Numbered from the stretch's first letter, positions 1 to 7,511 are shown. The stretch is DNA of 11,563 bases from Abiotrophia defectiva_A (GCA_963546405.1 CAUUNL010000053.1:1-11563), one strand, 5' to 3'. The notes: generated by a model from the letters alone, not told the origin. Made by a program: numbers and translations.

Positions 1-53
1 TAATTAAAGATCATTTTTTGGATTCCTCTATATAAATTAACAAAAAGACTCAT
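1..53 (-). CDS. Possible truncated start of an unknown minus-strand gene
   Basis: An open minus-strand frame runs off the left edge. ATG at 53-51 leads through about 17 codons (MSLFVNLYRGIQKMIFN) without a stop. A second in-frame ATG at 14-12 has a good GAGGAA Shine-Dalgarno about 9 bases upstream (around 22-27), so the real start is more likely that internal one. An in-frame TGA at 65-63 limits the frame upstream. The fragment is far too short to assign a family. It could equally be chance, since no clear promoter is visible upstream. Confidence 0.2.
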   Translation of the reverse strand, partial: MSLFVNLYRGIQKMIFN

Positions 54-195
54 TTTATCCACTCATCCCTAGACACTAGCTTAAGACTCTCCTCTATCAC
101 ACCATTCTACATTAGGGACATACGAACACTATTTTGTCATGGGCCTCTGCTATTATTAGCTAATTGGTGCCACAGACATAGGTTCCTAGGCAAAA

Positions 196-227
196 CAAAA
201 AGCCAGTTTACTATCTAGTAAACTGGC
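196..227 (-). terminator. Rho-independent terminator of the secreted-protein gene
   Basis: A perfect 10-bp inverted repeat (GCCAGTTTAC at 202-211, GTAAACTGGC at 218-227) has a 6-base loop. Read on the minus strand it is followed by TTTTTGTTTTG. It lies 16 bases past the stop codon of the gene ending at 244, as expected for its terminator. Confidence 0.9.
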
Positions 228-243
228 AGCCATAAAAGAAATC

Positions 244-1488
244 CTACTCTTTTGGTGTCTGACTTAATATCTTATTTAATATGGATTGATATTCCTGAGC
301 CGAAAGGCGCTTAAGCTCAGTAATATCTGGTAAGTGTTCCTGACTAGGGCTCAACTCATAATCCACTACATAGTCATAAGAGCGTGTATAGGCAGGATTA
401 TTATTGAAAAGGTTAAGGTTGGTATCTTCTACCACTCCCAAGAGAGTCATACGATAGCTCTGTTCCTTAGGATTCACTCGCAAGCTAAAACGCTTGAGCT
501 TTTGGAGCACAGGGCTCGTCTTCAATTGCATAGCTTTTAGAAAATCTACCTTGCCCGTCGCGATATCCGCAATGCGGTTGAGGCCAAATTCTCCTTTACG
601 AATCTTAGCTGATACTTCTCCTTGAAGGTCCAAACCGACCCCTTTACCCACTAAATCTAGATGGGGGTTGAGCTTAAGACTAGGCCCTTTGTCCCCTGCT
701 TCCCATTCCATCTTAAGACGATAATCCAGATGCAAGTTACGTGTCTGGTCAAAGAGAAATTCTGGAATTTCTGTTAGCTCTGCACTAGTCATCACGGTCC
801 CCTTGAACTCATGAATCTTAGTCTCCGGTAACTGACTCAACTTCTTACGGTTAGGCTCTAAGAAAAGCAGCTGGAAAGCTTCTTGATCTAAGCCAACTTG
901 CTTAAGTTGTTCCTTGCTAAGTTCAATATAATAATCATCATAAGCTTCTAATGCCTTGAGTTGTTCAGGGGTTAGAGATAATTCAGGGAAGAAAGTCATG
1001 CTGGCTAACAATTGACTTTGTTTAATGTAAACATGTGAGAGGTTATCATAAGTCATCAAATCAAGTTGATACTTAAGGCCTTCACCTTTATCACCATAAT
1101 AGGTTAATTGAATCTTGGCAATGCCACGACTACGGTCTCCTACCGCTTGTACTTGGGCGGTATAAGCTCGATCTTTGATATAGGTAAAGCCATATCGAAC
1201 CTGGTAGGTTTTCAAATCATGCATAGCGTCCAAGGCTGCTTGCAATTGTTCTGGTTTGGATAACTGAGGTTCAGATGAACTTTCAGACGAAGCGGATCCT
1301 ACTTGAGATTCAGATAGAGAACTAACACTCTCGGAAGAAGTAGCTAGACTTTCTACCCGACTTGATGAGTCTACTTGTTCCGCATCTGATTGAGCCCCTG
1401 CAGCCTCTGCGCTCCCTAGTATCAGCGCTAAACCTAAGGCCAGCACCCCATAAGAAAAAGGCTTGATTGTTCTTGGTTTGATTGACAT
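244..1488 (-). CDS. Secreted Ser-rich protein of unknown function
   Basis: I do not recognise the family. The 414-residue product begins with a basic N-terminus (MSIKPRTIKP) and a hydrophobic stretch at about 13-25. An AxA site follows (cleavage after about A29 or A32), so it is probably exported by Sec. There is no lipobox cysteine and no LPXTG anchor, so the mature form is released or only loosely held. Residues 40-77 are a low-complexity Ser/Glu linker. The remaining roughly 335 residues look globular, alternating charged and aromatic beta-like segments with helices; this is loosely reminiscent of lipid- or envelope-binding LppX/LolA-like folds, which is only a guess. The start is supported by an AGGTGA Shine-Dalgarno at about 1493-1498. 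The gene stands alone, with a terminator downstream and a possible TATGAT -10 at 1515-1520. Confidence 0.85.
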   Translation of the reverse strand: MSIKPRTIKPFSYGVLALGLALILGSAEAAGAQSDAEQVDSSSRVESLATSSESVSSLSESQVGSASSESSSEPQLSKPEQLQAALDAMHDLKTYQVRYGFTYIKDRAYTAQVQAVGDRSRGIAKIQLTYYGDKGEGLKYQLDLMTYDNLSHVYIKQSQLLASMTFFPELSLTPEQLKALEAYDDYYIELSKEQLKQVGLDQEAFQLLFLEPNRKKLSQLPETKIHEFKGTVMTSAELTEIPEFLFDQTRNLHLDYRLKMEWEAGDKGPSLKLNPHLDLVGKGVGLDLQGEVSAKIRKGEFGLNRIADIATGKVDFLKAMQLKTSPVLQKLKRFSLRVNPKEQSYRMTLLGVVEDTNLNLFNNNPAYTRSYDYVVDYELSPSQEHLPDITELKRLSAQEYQSILNKILSQTPKE

Positions 1489-1514
1489 TTTGTCACCTCA
1501 TTTCGTTTCCGAAA

Positions 1515-1551
1515 ATCATACAAATTCATCAGTCAGTTTAACACTCTGACT
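1515..1551 (-). promoter_or_regulatory. Putative promoter with dyad upstream of the secreted-protein gene
   Basis: Minus-strand TATGAT (1515-1520) could be a -10 element, giving a short leader before the ATG at 1488. A perfect 6-bp inverted repeat (AGTCAG at 1531-1536, CTGACT at 1546-1551) sits where the -35 would lie, so it could be an operator. No good -35 hexamer is visible. The call is inferential. Confidence 0.3.
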
Positions 1552-1611
1552 TGCAAAAGTAAACTAAAACCACCCTAGTTAAGACTTTTTTAGAAAAGCT
1601 CGTTATAATTC

Positions 1612-1658
1612 AACAGCCCTCCACCGTTGGCTGATTTTCCAACTAATAGGGGGCTGTT
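1612..1658 (-). terminator. Two-part hairpin after pdp, likely transcript end
   Basis: An outer perfect 8-bp stem (AACAGCCC at 1612-1619, GGGCTGTT at 1651-1658) encloses an inner 5-bp stem (GTTGG at 1626-1630, CCAAC at 1639-1643). It begins 17 bases past the pdp stop. On the minus strand it is followed by GAATTATAACG, not a U tract, so it is a weak or non-canonical terminator, or an RNA-stabilising structure. Confidence 0.5.
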
Positions 1659-1674
1659 TGATTGGTTGATAAAC

Positions 1675-2976
1675 TTACTCCACAATGACTTTGCGAATTA
1701 ATGCTGGCGCTTGAGCAGAGTCAGTAATAGTTACCGCAGCAGACAAGCGATCTAGCACTTCACTTACGTCTTCGCGATTACTGTGTAAAATAGCAAGTGG
1801 TTGGCCTGCCTGTATAGGATCACCAACCTTAACGCAGAGCTCGATCCCTACCGCTGGGTCAATAATATCTTCCTTAGTCTCACGTCCTGCGCCTAACATC
1901 ATAGCGGCTACCCCCACTTCATCCGCCACCCATTGGCTGACTAGACCTGTGCTTTGGGCTAGGAAAGGAATTTGATAGCGAGCTTGAGGTAATAAATCTG
2001 GATTATCGACAATTCTTGTATCTCCACCTTGGTTGGCTAGGAAAGTCTTAAAGACTTCCAAGGCACGACCTGAGTCGATTTGTTCTTGCAAGAGGGCTTT
2101 GCCTTCTTCTAGGCTGCTTACCTGGTTAGCGGCTAGCAACATTTGGCCACCCAAAACCAGGCAGAGTTCCGTCAAATCTTCTGGTCCTTGGCCTTGAAGG
2201 GTCTGAATGGCTTCCTTAACTTCTAAGGCATTCCCAATCATGTAGCCTAACGGCTGGCTCATATCGGAAATAACAGCCAAGGTCTTACGACCCACTTGGT
2301 GGCCGATCTTCACCATGGTATGAGCCAGAGCTTCCGCATCTGCCAAGGTTTTCATGAAGGCTCCTTCACCAGTCTTGACATCTAAGACAATGGCATCTGC
2401 TCCGGCCGCAATTTTCTTACTCATAATGGAGCTAGCAATCAAGGGAATAGATTGGACTGTCCCCGTCACATCCCGCAGGGCATAAAGTTTTTTATCAGCA
2501 GGGGTTAGGTTACCACTTTGACCAACTACCGCAATCTTATAGCGATTGACATGATCAATGAAGTCTTGGGGGGATAGGGTTACAGAGAAACCAGGGATGG
2601 CCTCCAATTTATCAGTCGTCCCACCCGTATGACCCAAGCCACGACCACTCATTTTAGCAACTGGTACCCCACAGGCAGCTACTAGAGGCGCTAGCACCAG
2701 GGTAGTTGTATCGCCCACGCCACCAGTTGAGTGTTTATCGACTTTGACACCATGAATAGCGGATAAATCAATCTCATCCCCTGACTTGACCATGGCCATA
2801 GTCAAGTAGCTAGCTTCTTCTTCCGTCATGCCTTGGAAATAGATAGCCATGGCTAAAGCGCTCATCTGATAATCAGGTATTGTGCCATCTGTATAACCGG
2901 CAATCAGGAAATTGATTTCTTCCTGACTCAAGGCGAGGCCTGCTTGTTTTTTCTCGATTAGGTCTACTACCCGCAT
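1675..2976 (-). CDS. pdp: Pyrimidine-nucleoside phosphorylase
   Basis: This cytoplasmic enzyme reversibly splits uridine, deoxyuridine and thymidine with phosphate to give the base and (deoxy)ribose-1-phosphate, for nucleoside salvage. The 433-residue length is that of Gram-positive PyNP. The phosphate-binding segment KHSTGGVGD spans 81-89. The thymidine/pyrimidine phosphorylase family signature SGRGLGHTGGTTDKLE is at 110-125. The base-contacting Arg168, Ser183 and Lys187 fall at the positions known from Bacillus PyNP, and the C-terminal domain is complete. The ATG follows the rpiA stop directly (TAAATG), with a GAGGTGG Shine-Dalgarno inside the end of rpiA, so the two are translationally linked. 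It is the last gene of the flavodoxin-rpiA-pdp operon. Specificity for uridine versus thymidine (Pdp versus DeoA) cannot be read with certainty, but the Gram-positive form normally takes both. Confidence 0.96.
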   Translation of the reverse strand: MRVVDLIEKKQAGLALSQEEINFLIAGYTDGTIPDYQMSALAMAIYFQGMTEEEASYLTMAMVKSGDEIDLSAIHGVKVDKHSTGGVGDTTTLVLAPLVAACGVPVAKMSGRGLGHTGGTTDKLEAIPGFSVTLSPQDFIDHVNRYKIAVVGQSGNLTPADKKLYALRDVTGTVQSIPLIASSIMSKKIAAGADAIVLDVKTGEGAFMKTLADAEALAHTMVKIGHQVGRKTLAVISDMSQPLGYMIGNALEVKEAIQTLQGQGPEDLTELCLVLGGQMLLAANQVSSLEEGKALLQEQIDSGRALEVFKTFLANQGGDTRIVDNPDLLPQARYQIPFLAQSTGLVSQWVADEVGVAAMMLGAGRETKEDIIDPAVGIELCVKVGDPIQAGQPLAILHSNREDVSEVLDRLSAAVTITDSAQAPALIRKVIVE

Positions 2977-3690
2977 TTAATCCACCTCAATTGTCATTGG
3001 CTCGGCTTGATCTTTCTGATAAAGGAGAATGCTACCGTCAGCACGTCCCACCAAGAAAGTATCACAAACATCTAGGAAGAGGCCATGTTCGACTACCCCT
3101 ACCGTATTCTTCAATTCATGTGCTAGTTGGTGAGGATAAGGAATTTGGCCTAGCTTTAAGTCGATAATGTAGTTGCCAGAATCTGTCATATAGAGCGAAT
3201 CAGATCCAACTTTACGGAAGCTTGGTTCTAGGCCTGCCGCCATCAATTGACGGAAAAGATTCCAGGACCCAAACTGCACCACCTCGACAGGCAAGGGGAA
3301 GGCTCCTAAAGTATCGACTACCTTATCTTCACCTACAACCCAAATAGAACGTTTCGCATTTTTAGCCACAATCTTTTCATGTAAGAGAGCACCGCCGCCC
3401 CCTTTGATGCCGTAGAAATCACGGGTCACTTCATCCGCCCCGTCAACGACCAAATCAATATGGTTGACCCGATCTAAATCCATGATGGTAATGCCTAACT
3501 TAAGGGCTTGTTCCGCTGTCCGACGAGAAGTAGCAACGCCCACAATTTGTTTGAGTCGGCCATCCGCAATGCGAGCACCTAATTCTTCAACAAACCAATA
3601 AGCCGTTGATCCGGTCCCTAAACCGACCACCATGCCATCTTTGACATAGTTAGCGGCGTAACGGCCGACTAGTTCCTTGGTATCTACCAT
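2977..3690 (-). CDS. rpiA: Ribose-5-phosphate isomerase A
   Basis: It interconverts ribose-5-phosphate and ribulose-5-phosphate in the non-oxidative pentose phosphate pathway. The 237-residue length is normal. The phosphate-binding loop GLGTGSTA (23-30), DGADE (83-87, with Asp83 and Asp86), and KGGGGALLHEK (96-106, with Lys96 and Glu105 as the general base) match the active site of E. coli RpiA (Asp81, Asp84, Lys94, Glu103). The ATG starts immediately after the flavodoxin TAA, with AAAGGAGC as Shine-Dalgarno within that upstream gene. The stop abuts the pdp start. Coupling to pdp makes sense: ribose-1-phosphate released by the phosphorylase becomes ribose-5-phosphate through phosphopentomutase (not in this window) and then enters central metabolism through this enzyme. 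Confidence 0.97.
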   Translation of the reverse strand: MVDTKELVGRYAANYVKDGMVVGLGTGSTAYWFVEELGARIADGRLKQIVGVATSRRTAEQALKLGITIMDLDRVNHIDLVVDGADEVTRDFYGIKGGGGALLHEKIVAKNAKRSIWVVGEDKVVDTLGAFPLPVEVVQFGSWNLFRQLMAAGLEPSFRKVGSDSLYMTDSGNYIIDLKLGQIPYPHQLAHELKNTVGVVEHGLFLDVCDTFLVGRADGSILLYQKDQAEPMTIEVD

Positions 3691-4236
3691 TTATTTTGCT
3701 CCTTTCTGAATAGCTCGAACCCGAGCCACCAAAGGCTCCAGAGAAGATTCTTCGGTTACGTCATAAGTGGTCCCATATGTCTCCAGCATGGAGCGTTCTA
3801 CGTCACCCAAACTAACTGTATCTAGGGAATGCTCCTTGGTATCTTCTAGTTGCTTAGCTAAGCGCTGCATGAAATCTAGGCGCTTATAGACAATTGTTCC
3901 GCGAAAATGGAATTCAGTGATGCGCTCCAAGACTTCTGGCTTGAAGGCCGCCGCCATGAGAGGATCAAAGTTAGTTAAGTCTGGATTGGAGAGACCAACC
4001 GTGTAGAGAATCCAAGACTTGTCAGGCCAATCCTCTATCCATTCTTGATAAACAGGAGCACCTTCTAAACGCCCTTCCAAAATACAGGTTCCCAGAATCA
4101 TAATCTGACTCTCTGCCAGGAGTGTATCGGTGACCTCATTATGGGCACAGACACGGCAATTAAGTACTTTGGCGATTTGCTCAGCATAGCGTTTGGTCGA
4201 GCCATAACGTGACATATAGACCACTAAACAGTTCAT
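3691..4236 (-). CDS. Flavodoxin-domain protein
   Basis: This is an FMN-binding electron-transfer-type protein of the flavodoxin/HemG-like group (Flavodoxin_5 style), presumably cytosolic. The N-terminus MNCLVVYMSRYGSTKRYAE is a first beta-strand followed by the FMN phosphate loop S9-T14 (S-x-x-G-x-T). A GTCILEGRLEGAPVYQEW segment then resembles the second flavin-contact region. I choose the ATG at 4236 (181 residues) because an AGAAAGGG Shine-Dalgarno lies about 9 bases upstream. The longer frame starting at 4257 would place that Shine-Dalgarno inside the coding sequence. It is the first gene of the operon with rpiA and pdp; the reason for that association is unknown. Protoporphyrinogen oxidase activity (HemG) is possible by family, but there is no heme gene nearby to support it. 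Confidence 0.85.
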   Translation of the reverse strand: MNCLVVYMSRYGSTKRYAEQIAKVLNCRVCAHNEVTDTLLAESQIMILGTCILEGRLEGAPVYQEWIEDWPDKSWILYTVGLSNPDLTNFDPLMAAAFKPEVLERITEFHFRGTIVYKRLDFMQRLAKQLEDTKEHSLDTVSLGDVERSMLETYGTTYDVTEESSLEPLVARVRAIQKGAK

Positions 4237-4304
4237 TACTTCCATCCCTTTCTGCATACATTATGGGTTGCTCGCGACTGACTTACGGGCACCCTTACAT
4301 TCCT

Positions 4305-4313
4305 ATTGTACCA
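4305..4313 (-). promoter_or_regulatory. Extended -10 promoter of the flavodoxin-rpiA-pdp operon
   Basis: Minus strand TGG-TACAAT is an extended -10 element. The predicted start, near 4298, gives a leader of about 60 bases before the ATG at 4236. The -35 region (CTTAGA) is poor, as is typical when TGn is present. It faces away from the CpXC promoter. Confidence 0.6.
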
Positions 4314-4360
4314 CATTTTTTCTATTCTAAGTAGCTTGAGATAGATTTCGCATTTTTTTT

Positions 4361-4369
4361 TGATATAAT
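4361..4369 (+). promoter_or_regulatory. Extended -10 promoter of the CpXC gene
   Basis: TGA-TATAAT is a consensus extended -10 preceded by a run of nine T. TTGAGA at 4336-4341 is too far upstream (22-base spacer) to be an ideal -35. An AAGGAGG Shine-Dalgarno at 4386-4392 follows, 7 bases before the ATG. Confidence 0.7.
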
Positions 4370-4399
4370 AAAAGAAAGATTGATGAAGGAGGCTTCACC

Positions 4400-5077
4400 A
4401 TGCCTGAACTCCACCTGACTTGTCCTGTCTGTCAGACCCAAGTAGATAAAGACTACCCTACTCACCTTAATAGCAAGACCCAAGCGCCTTTAGTGCGTGA
4501 TCTCTTCGAAGGTCAACTCTTCCGCTTCGAGTGCCCTACTTGTGGTGCTGAGCGTCAACTCACTTATCAATTTCTCTATCATAATCCACAAGCTGCCTAT
4601 ATGATTTTTCTCTTGCCCCATTATCTGGAAGACAAAGATCGTCTAGAAGACGATTTGGAGCAAATCTTGGAAGGCCTCAACTTCTCCCTAGACCACTACC
4701 AACTGCGCTTGGTGACAACCGTTCCTGAATTACTAGAGAAGATTCAAATTCTGGAATCCGGTCATGATGACCGCATCATTGAAGCAGTCAAGATCCTGAC
4801 AGATGGGCTCTTTGCAACCGAGAAGCCTGATACACCGGTTAAGGCGCGCTACTACTATCCGAGCAAAGGTGCTGAGCGCATCCTCTATGTAACGGACCAA
4901 GATCAAATCCTGGTAGACTTACACCAGAAGCTCATTGACTTCGTCAAAGGCAAATACCGCAAAATCTTGGAAGAGGACTTACGCGGTGACTTCCACTATA
5001 TTGGCTACCGCTGGGCGCTAGATTTGTTAGAAGGTAAGAAACCTGAAAGCCAGCTAGCTAGTGACAATGAAAAATAG
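4400..5077 (+). CDS. CpXC-domain protein
   Basis: The 225-residue protein begins with a CpXC domain, a probable zinc ribbon: Cys8-Pro-Val-Cys11 and Cys45-Pro-Thr-Cys48, with the phenylalanine-rich 'LFEGQLFRFECPTCG' core between them. The rest (about 60-225) has an acidic helix-rich stretch (EDKDRLEDDLEQILEG) and a basic C-terminal part. There is no signal peptide or membrane segment. CpXC proteins are of unknown function; four cysteines suggest metal binding. The start has an ideal AAGGAGG site. It is the only plus-strand gene here, divergent from the flavodoxin operon and convergent with the YaaA gene. Confidence 0.9.
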   Translation: MPELHLTCPVCQTQVDKDYPTHLNSKTQAPLVRDLFEGQLFRFECPTCGAERQLTYQFLYHNPQAAYMIFLLPHYLEDKDRLEDDLEQILEGLNFSLDHYQLRLVTTVPELLEKIQILESGHDDRIIEAVKILTDGLFATEKPDTPVKARYYYPSKGAERILYVTDQDQILVDLHQKLIDFVKGKYRKILEEDLRGDFHYIGYRWALDLLEGKKPESQLASDNEK

Positions 5078-5090
5078 CCTATACTAGCTA

Positions 5091-5121
5091 AATAAGCCAG
5101 CCCTTAAGGGGCTGGCTTATT
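5091..5121. terminator. Bidirectional terminator between CpXC and YaaA genes
   Basis: A perfect 13-bp stem (AATAAGCCAGCCC at 5091-5103, GGGCTGGCTTATT at 5109-5121) has a 5-base loop. It lies between convergent genes, 14 bases past one stop and just past the other. The plus side continues CCTTTATTTCTC and the minus side TAGCTAG, so the strongest U-rich flank serves the plus-strand gene. Confidence 0.88.
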
Positions 5122-5124
5122 CCT

Positions 5125-5862
5125 TTATTTCTCTATTTTTTTAACGTATACCCAGTCTAGTTCACTGGATAAATCTGCCCGGTAGTTGTAGCCATCAAAC
5201 TTAGCAGCTTGGAGTGCTTCTAGAGTCTGGACTTGATGTTCTATACAATAAGCTAGTAGCTGCCCGCGCCCTTTCTTAGAAATAGTCGAATGGCGTTTGA
5301 GTCGGCCATCCACTTCTTCTAGAAACTGAATTCGTAAGAAAAGTCGCCGCAGGGCTGGACTGAATACTTGTTCAAACTCAGATGACAGAAGGGAAACCAA
5401 TACTTCATCTTGATTGGCGCTTATAGATGTATCATACTGTGCCTTCCAATAGGCTTTTAGGGGCTTGCCATTAACCTTGAGAGATTTCATGAAATCTAAT
5501 CTATGCGGCGCAATCGGGGCATTAGCCACAATTAAGCCATAGAGCGCGGTGGCAATCAAGACATGCTGACTAGCGAAGGCTCGAGCCTTATCTGACTTAA
5601 GCACCGGCTTGAATTGACGATACATGAGACCATCATAGAGGTCCATGGCAGGGTAAGACTTGGCTTTCCCTGTCGCCAAAGCCTGCCATCTTTCTGCCTC
5701 GCTTACTGCTTGAGCGTCAGAAATATCATAAAACTTAGCCAATTCTTCAGTTGATAAATCAACTAATTGCGCCAGTACGGCCTGGCTAGCTGGCGCTAAC
5801 TCAACGAACTTGCCATCAGACAAGCCTGACAGCTGCTTGGCACTTGGTATAAGAAATTTCAT
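5125..5862 (-). CDS. yaaA: YaaA family protein (peroxide-stress type, DUF328)
   Basis: YaaA of E. coli lowers intracellular free iron and DNA damage under peroxide stress; the biochemical activity is DNA-binding-like but not fully defined. This 245-residue protein shows the family landmarks: MKFLIPSAKQL at the start, YDGLMYR (76-82), LYGL (107-110), PHRLDF (119-124), and SKKGRG followed by a GYNYR segment near the C-terminus. I choose ATG 5862 because the GAGGAGG Shine-Dalgarno stands 6 bases before it; the longer frame from 5877 would place that site within coding sequence. It is a monocistronic gene with its own putative extended -10 promoter. Confidence 0.88.
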   Translation of the reverse strand: MKFLIPSAKQLSGLSDGKFVELAPASQAVLAQLVDLSTEELAKFYDISDAQAVSEAERWQALATGKAKSYPAMDLYDGLMYRQFKPVLKSDKARAFASQHVLIATALYGLIVANAPIAPHRLDFMKSLKVNGKPLKAYWKAQYDTSISANQDEVLVSLLSSEFEQVFSPALRRLFLRIQFLEEVDGRLKRHSTISKKGRGQLLAYCIEHQVQTLEALQAAKFDGYNYRADLSSELDWVYVKKIEK

Positions 5863-5889
5863 GCTCATCCTCCTCATCTCTTCTTTCCT

Positions 5890-5898
5890 ACTATATCA
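5890..5898 (-). promoter_or_regulatory. Extended -10 promoter of the YaaA gene
   Basis: Minus strand TGA-TATAGT, with the predicted start about 20 bases upstream of the ATG at 5862. The nearby TTGAAC is only 13 bases away, too close to be the -35. No peroxide-regulator (PerR) box was obvious. Confidence 0.45.
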
Positions 5899-5924
5899 CA
5901 GAAGATAGGTTCAATCTAGCCAAA

Positions 5925-5954
5925 CGAAAAAGGCCAGGACTCAGTCCTAGCCTT
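5925..5954 (-). terminator. Terminator of the lemA-TPM operon
   Basis: An 11-position stem with one mismatch (5930-5940 against 5944-5954) and a 3-base loop is followed on the minus strand by TTTTTCG. It lies 15 bases beyond the TPM stop. Confidence 0.88.
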
Positions 5955-5969
5955 AGCTATTTGATTACT

Positions 5970-6836
5970 TTACCAGCCGCTGGAAGCACCACCGCCGCCG
6001 AAGCCGCCACCGCCCCAACCGCCGGAACTGCCACTTGAACTACCACTTGAACCGGAGCCAGAGCCGGAGCTACCAGAGCTCCACCAACCGCCTAGGATGC
6101 CGCCACTACCACCGCTACCCCAGAAACCGTCGAAGAAATCATCATCGTCATCAGACCAGCGGAAGGCGCCACGGCGTCGCCGTAAGAGACGAATACCAAG
6201 TGGTATGCCAAAAGGTAAAATTAGGAAGAGCGGCCAAGCACTAGCAACAAAACGCCAAGGGCTCTTAGACCAGCGCAAGGCTGTCTCATGCTCGGCACGT
6301 GCCGAGTTAGTCACCCCAAGTTGGGTCAGTTGGCTATCCGACAATCCTAGATACTGGATAATCCCCTGTATCTGCAGACGCACTGCTCGGTCATAATCTT
6401 TTGCTTTGAGTTCACTCTTGGCAGAATCCAAAATACGTTTGGCCGCCACGTCGGGTAAGGTTTCAGCTGCCTTATTTGAGGTCTCAATCCGCATCTTGCG
6501 GTCATTAGGCGCGACCACCAACAATATTCCATTGTTAGTACCAGAGAAACCCACTTGCCATTTCTTAGCTACCTTGTTAGCTAGCTCTTCAATACTAAAA
6601 CCTTTGAGATCAGCTGGCAGATAAACCCCAATTTGATACTGCTCCGAGGTCTGAGCCAATTGACGGTTGACCTGATTAATATAGGCTAAAGTATCCTGAG
6701 ACAAGACCTTAGCCTCATCTACAACCGACCGCTCTGGTTTATCAGGTAAGTTGTTAGTCTTAGCGCCACAGCCCACCATAAACAAGAAGACACAGCCTAA
6801 TAAGAGTAGGAACCCTCGCCATTTTTTAGTTTTCAT
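5970..6836 (-). CDS. TPM-domain (YgcG-like) membrane protein with Gly/Ser-rich tail
   Basis: The 288-residue protein has an N-terminal signal ending at MVGC (Cys23), compatible with a lipoprotein cleavage site, although Met at -3 is not ideal. A TPM domain follows at about 35-165. Landmarks are VVDEAKVLS, a QIGVYL strand and NNGILLVVAPNDRKMRIE, as in YgcG/TPM_phosphatase proteins. A single membrane segment lies at about 197-218, followed by RRRR, an acidic DDDDD cluster (229-233) and a Gly/Ser/Trp-rich tail to residue 288. That architecture is the common form next to lemA. I choose ATG 6836 because the GAGGAGG site is 7 bases upstream; the ATG at 6842 would sit too close. The gap to lemA is 32 bases, so they are co-transcribed. 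Role is envelope-associated but undefined. Confidence 0.9.
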   Translation of the reverse strand: MKTKKWRGFLLLLGCVFLFMVGCGAKTNNLPDKPERSVVDEAKVLSQDTLAYINQVNRQLAQTSEQYQIGVYLPADLKGFSIEELANKVAKKWQVGFSGTNNGILLVVAPNDRKMRIETSNKAAETLPDVAAKRILDSAKSELKAKDYDRAVRLQIQGIIQYLGLSDSQLTQLGVTNSARAEHETALRWSKSPWRFVASAWPLFLILPFGIPLGIRLLRRRRGAFRWSDDDDDFFDGFWGSGGSGGILGGWWSSGSSGSGSGSSGSSSGSSGGWGGGGFGGGGASSGW

Positions 6837-6868
6837 GGTCATGCCTCCTCATAGGGCTTACTGTCGCC

Positions 6869-7435
6869 TTAACGGCTAGAAGAATTCAAATCTACTGTTG
6901 GTGCTACTTGCGCATCACTACTTGCTTGATACAAGTTCACCGGTTGGAAACCGAAGATTCCCGCTACCAAGTTAGTTGGGAAGGAGCGAACCTTAGTATT
7001 GTACTTGGTTGCTACTTCATTGAAAACACCACGAGAGGTCTTGATACGGTTCTCAGTGCCTTCCAATTCAGTAATGAGATTTTCTACCTGTTGATTGGCC
7101 TTCAAATCTGGATAATTCTCTGTTAAAACCAATAAACGGGACACAGCTGATGATAAGTCAGACTGGCCTTGCTCGGCTTCTGACGCATTACCAGACCCAA
7201 TCTTAGCACGGGCATCCGCTATTTTCTCGAAGATTTCTGATTCATGACTCATATAGCCCTTCACGCTATTGACTACGTTAGGAATTAAGTCATAGCGGCG
7301 TTGCAAATCAACTTGCACGTCCGCCTGGGCTTGAGTAACTGCATTTTGCGATGATACTAGGCCATTATAGGTACCACCTAAGGCAAAGGCGATGACTGCC
7401 AGAACAGCAATCACAAATAACCACGTTTTTTTCAT
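6869..7435 (-). CDS. lemA: LemA family membrane protein
   Basis: LemA proteins have one N-terminal membrane helix (residues about 4-20 here) and an extracytoplasmic helical bundle. The family hallmark is clear: YNGLVSSQNAVTQAQADVQVDLQRR leading to RRYDLIPNVVNSVKGY (46-61), then the ENYPDLKANQQVENLITELEGTENRI segment, and finally FPTNLVAGIFGF. The 188-residue length is normal. The start is supported by an AGGAGG site 8 bases before the ATG. In many Firmicutes LemA is paired with a TPM protein in an envelope-related operon, as here, but its molecular function is not established. Confidence 0.95.
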   Translation of the reverse strand: MKKTWLFVIAVLAVIAFALGGTYNGLVSSQNAVTQAQADVQVDLQRRYDLIPNVVNSVKGYMSHESEIFEKIADARAKIGSGNASEAEQGQSDLSSAVSRLLVLTENYPDLKANQQVENLITELEGTENRIKTSRGVFNEVATKYNTKVRSFPTNLVAGIFGFQPVNLYQASSDAQVAPTVDLNSSSR

Positions 7436-7486
7436 ATTATGATCCTCCTGTCCTCTGAATCAAGTTCTCATTTCGAGGACAAGATG

Positions 7487-7495
7487 ATTATACCA
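7487..7495 (-). promoter_or_regulatory. Extended -10 promoter of lemA-TPM
   Basis: Minus strand TGG-TATAAT is a full-consensus extended -10. Transcription would start near 7480, giving a leader of about 45 bases before lemA. The -35 position (about 7510-7515, ATTCGC) is poor and overlaps the inverted repeat listed next. Confidence 0.72.
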
Positions 7496-7511
7496 CATGT
7501 CAGGGCTCAGC

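Noticed and set aside
4258..4399. Riboswitch or T-box in the divergent intergenic region
   Set aside because: Leaders are short and no extended conserved structure or specifier-like stem is visible.
5990..6120. Repetitive GC-rich stretch that resembles a tandem repeat or CRISPR-like array
   Set aside because: It encodes the Gly/Ser-rich tail of the TPM protein; periodicity is codon-level, with no spacers.
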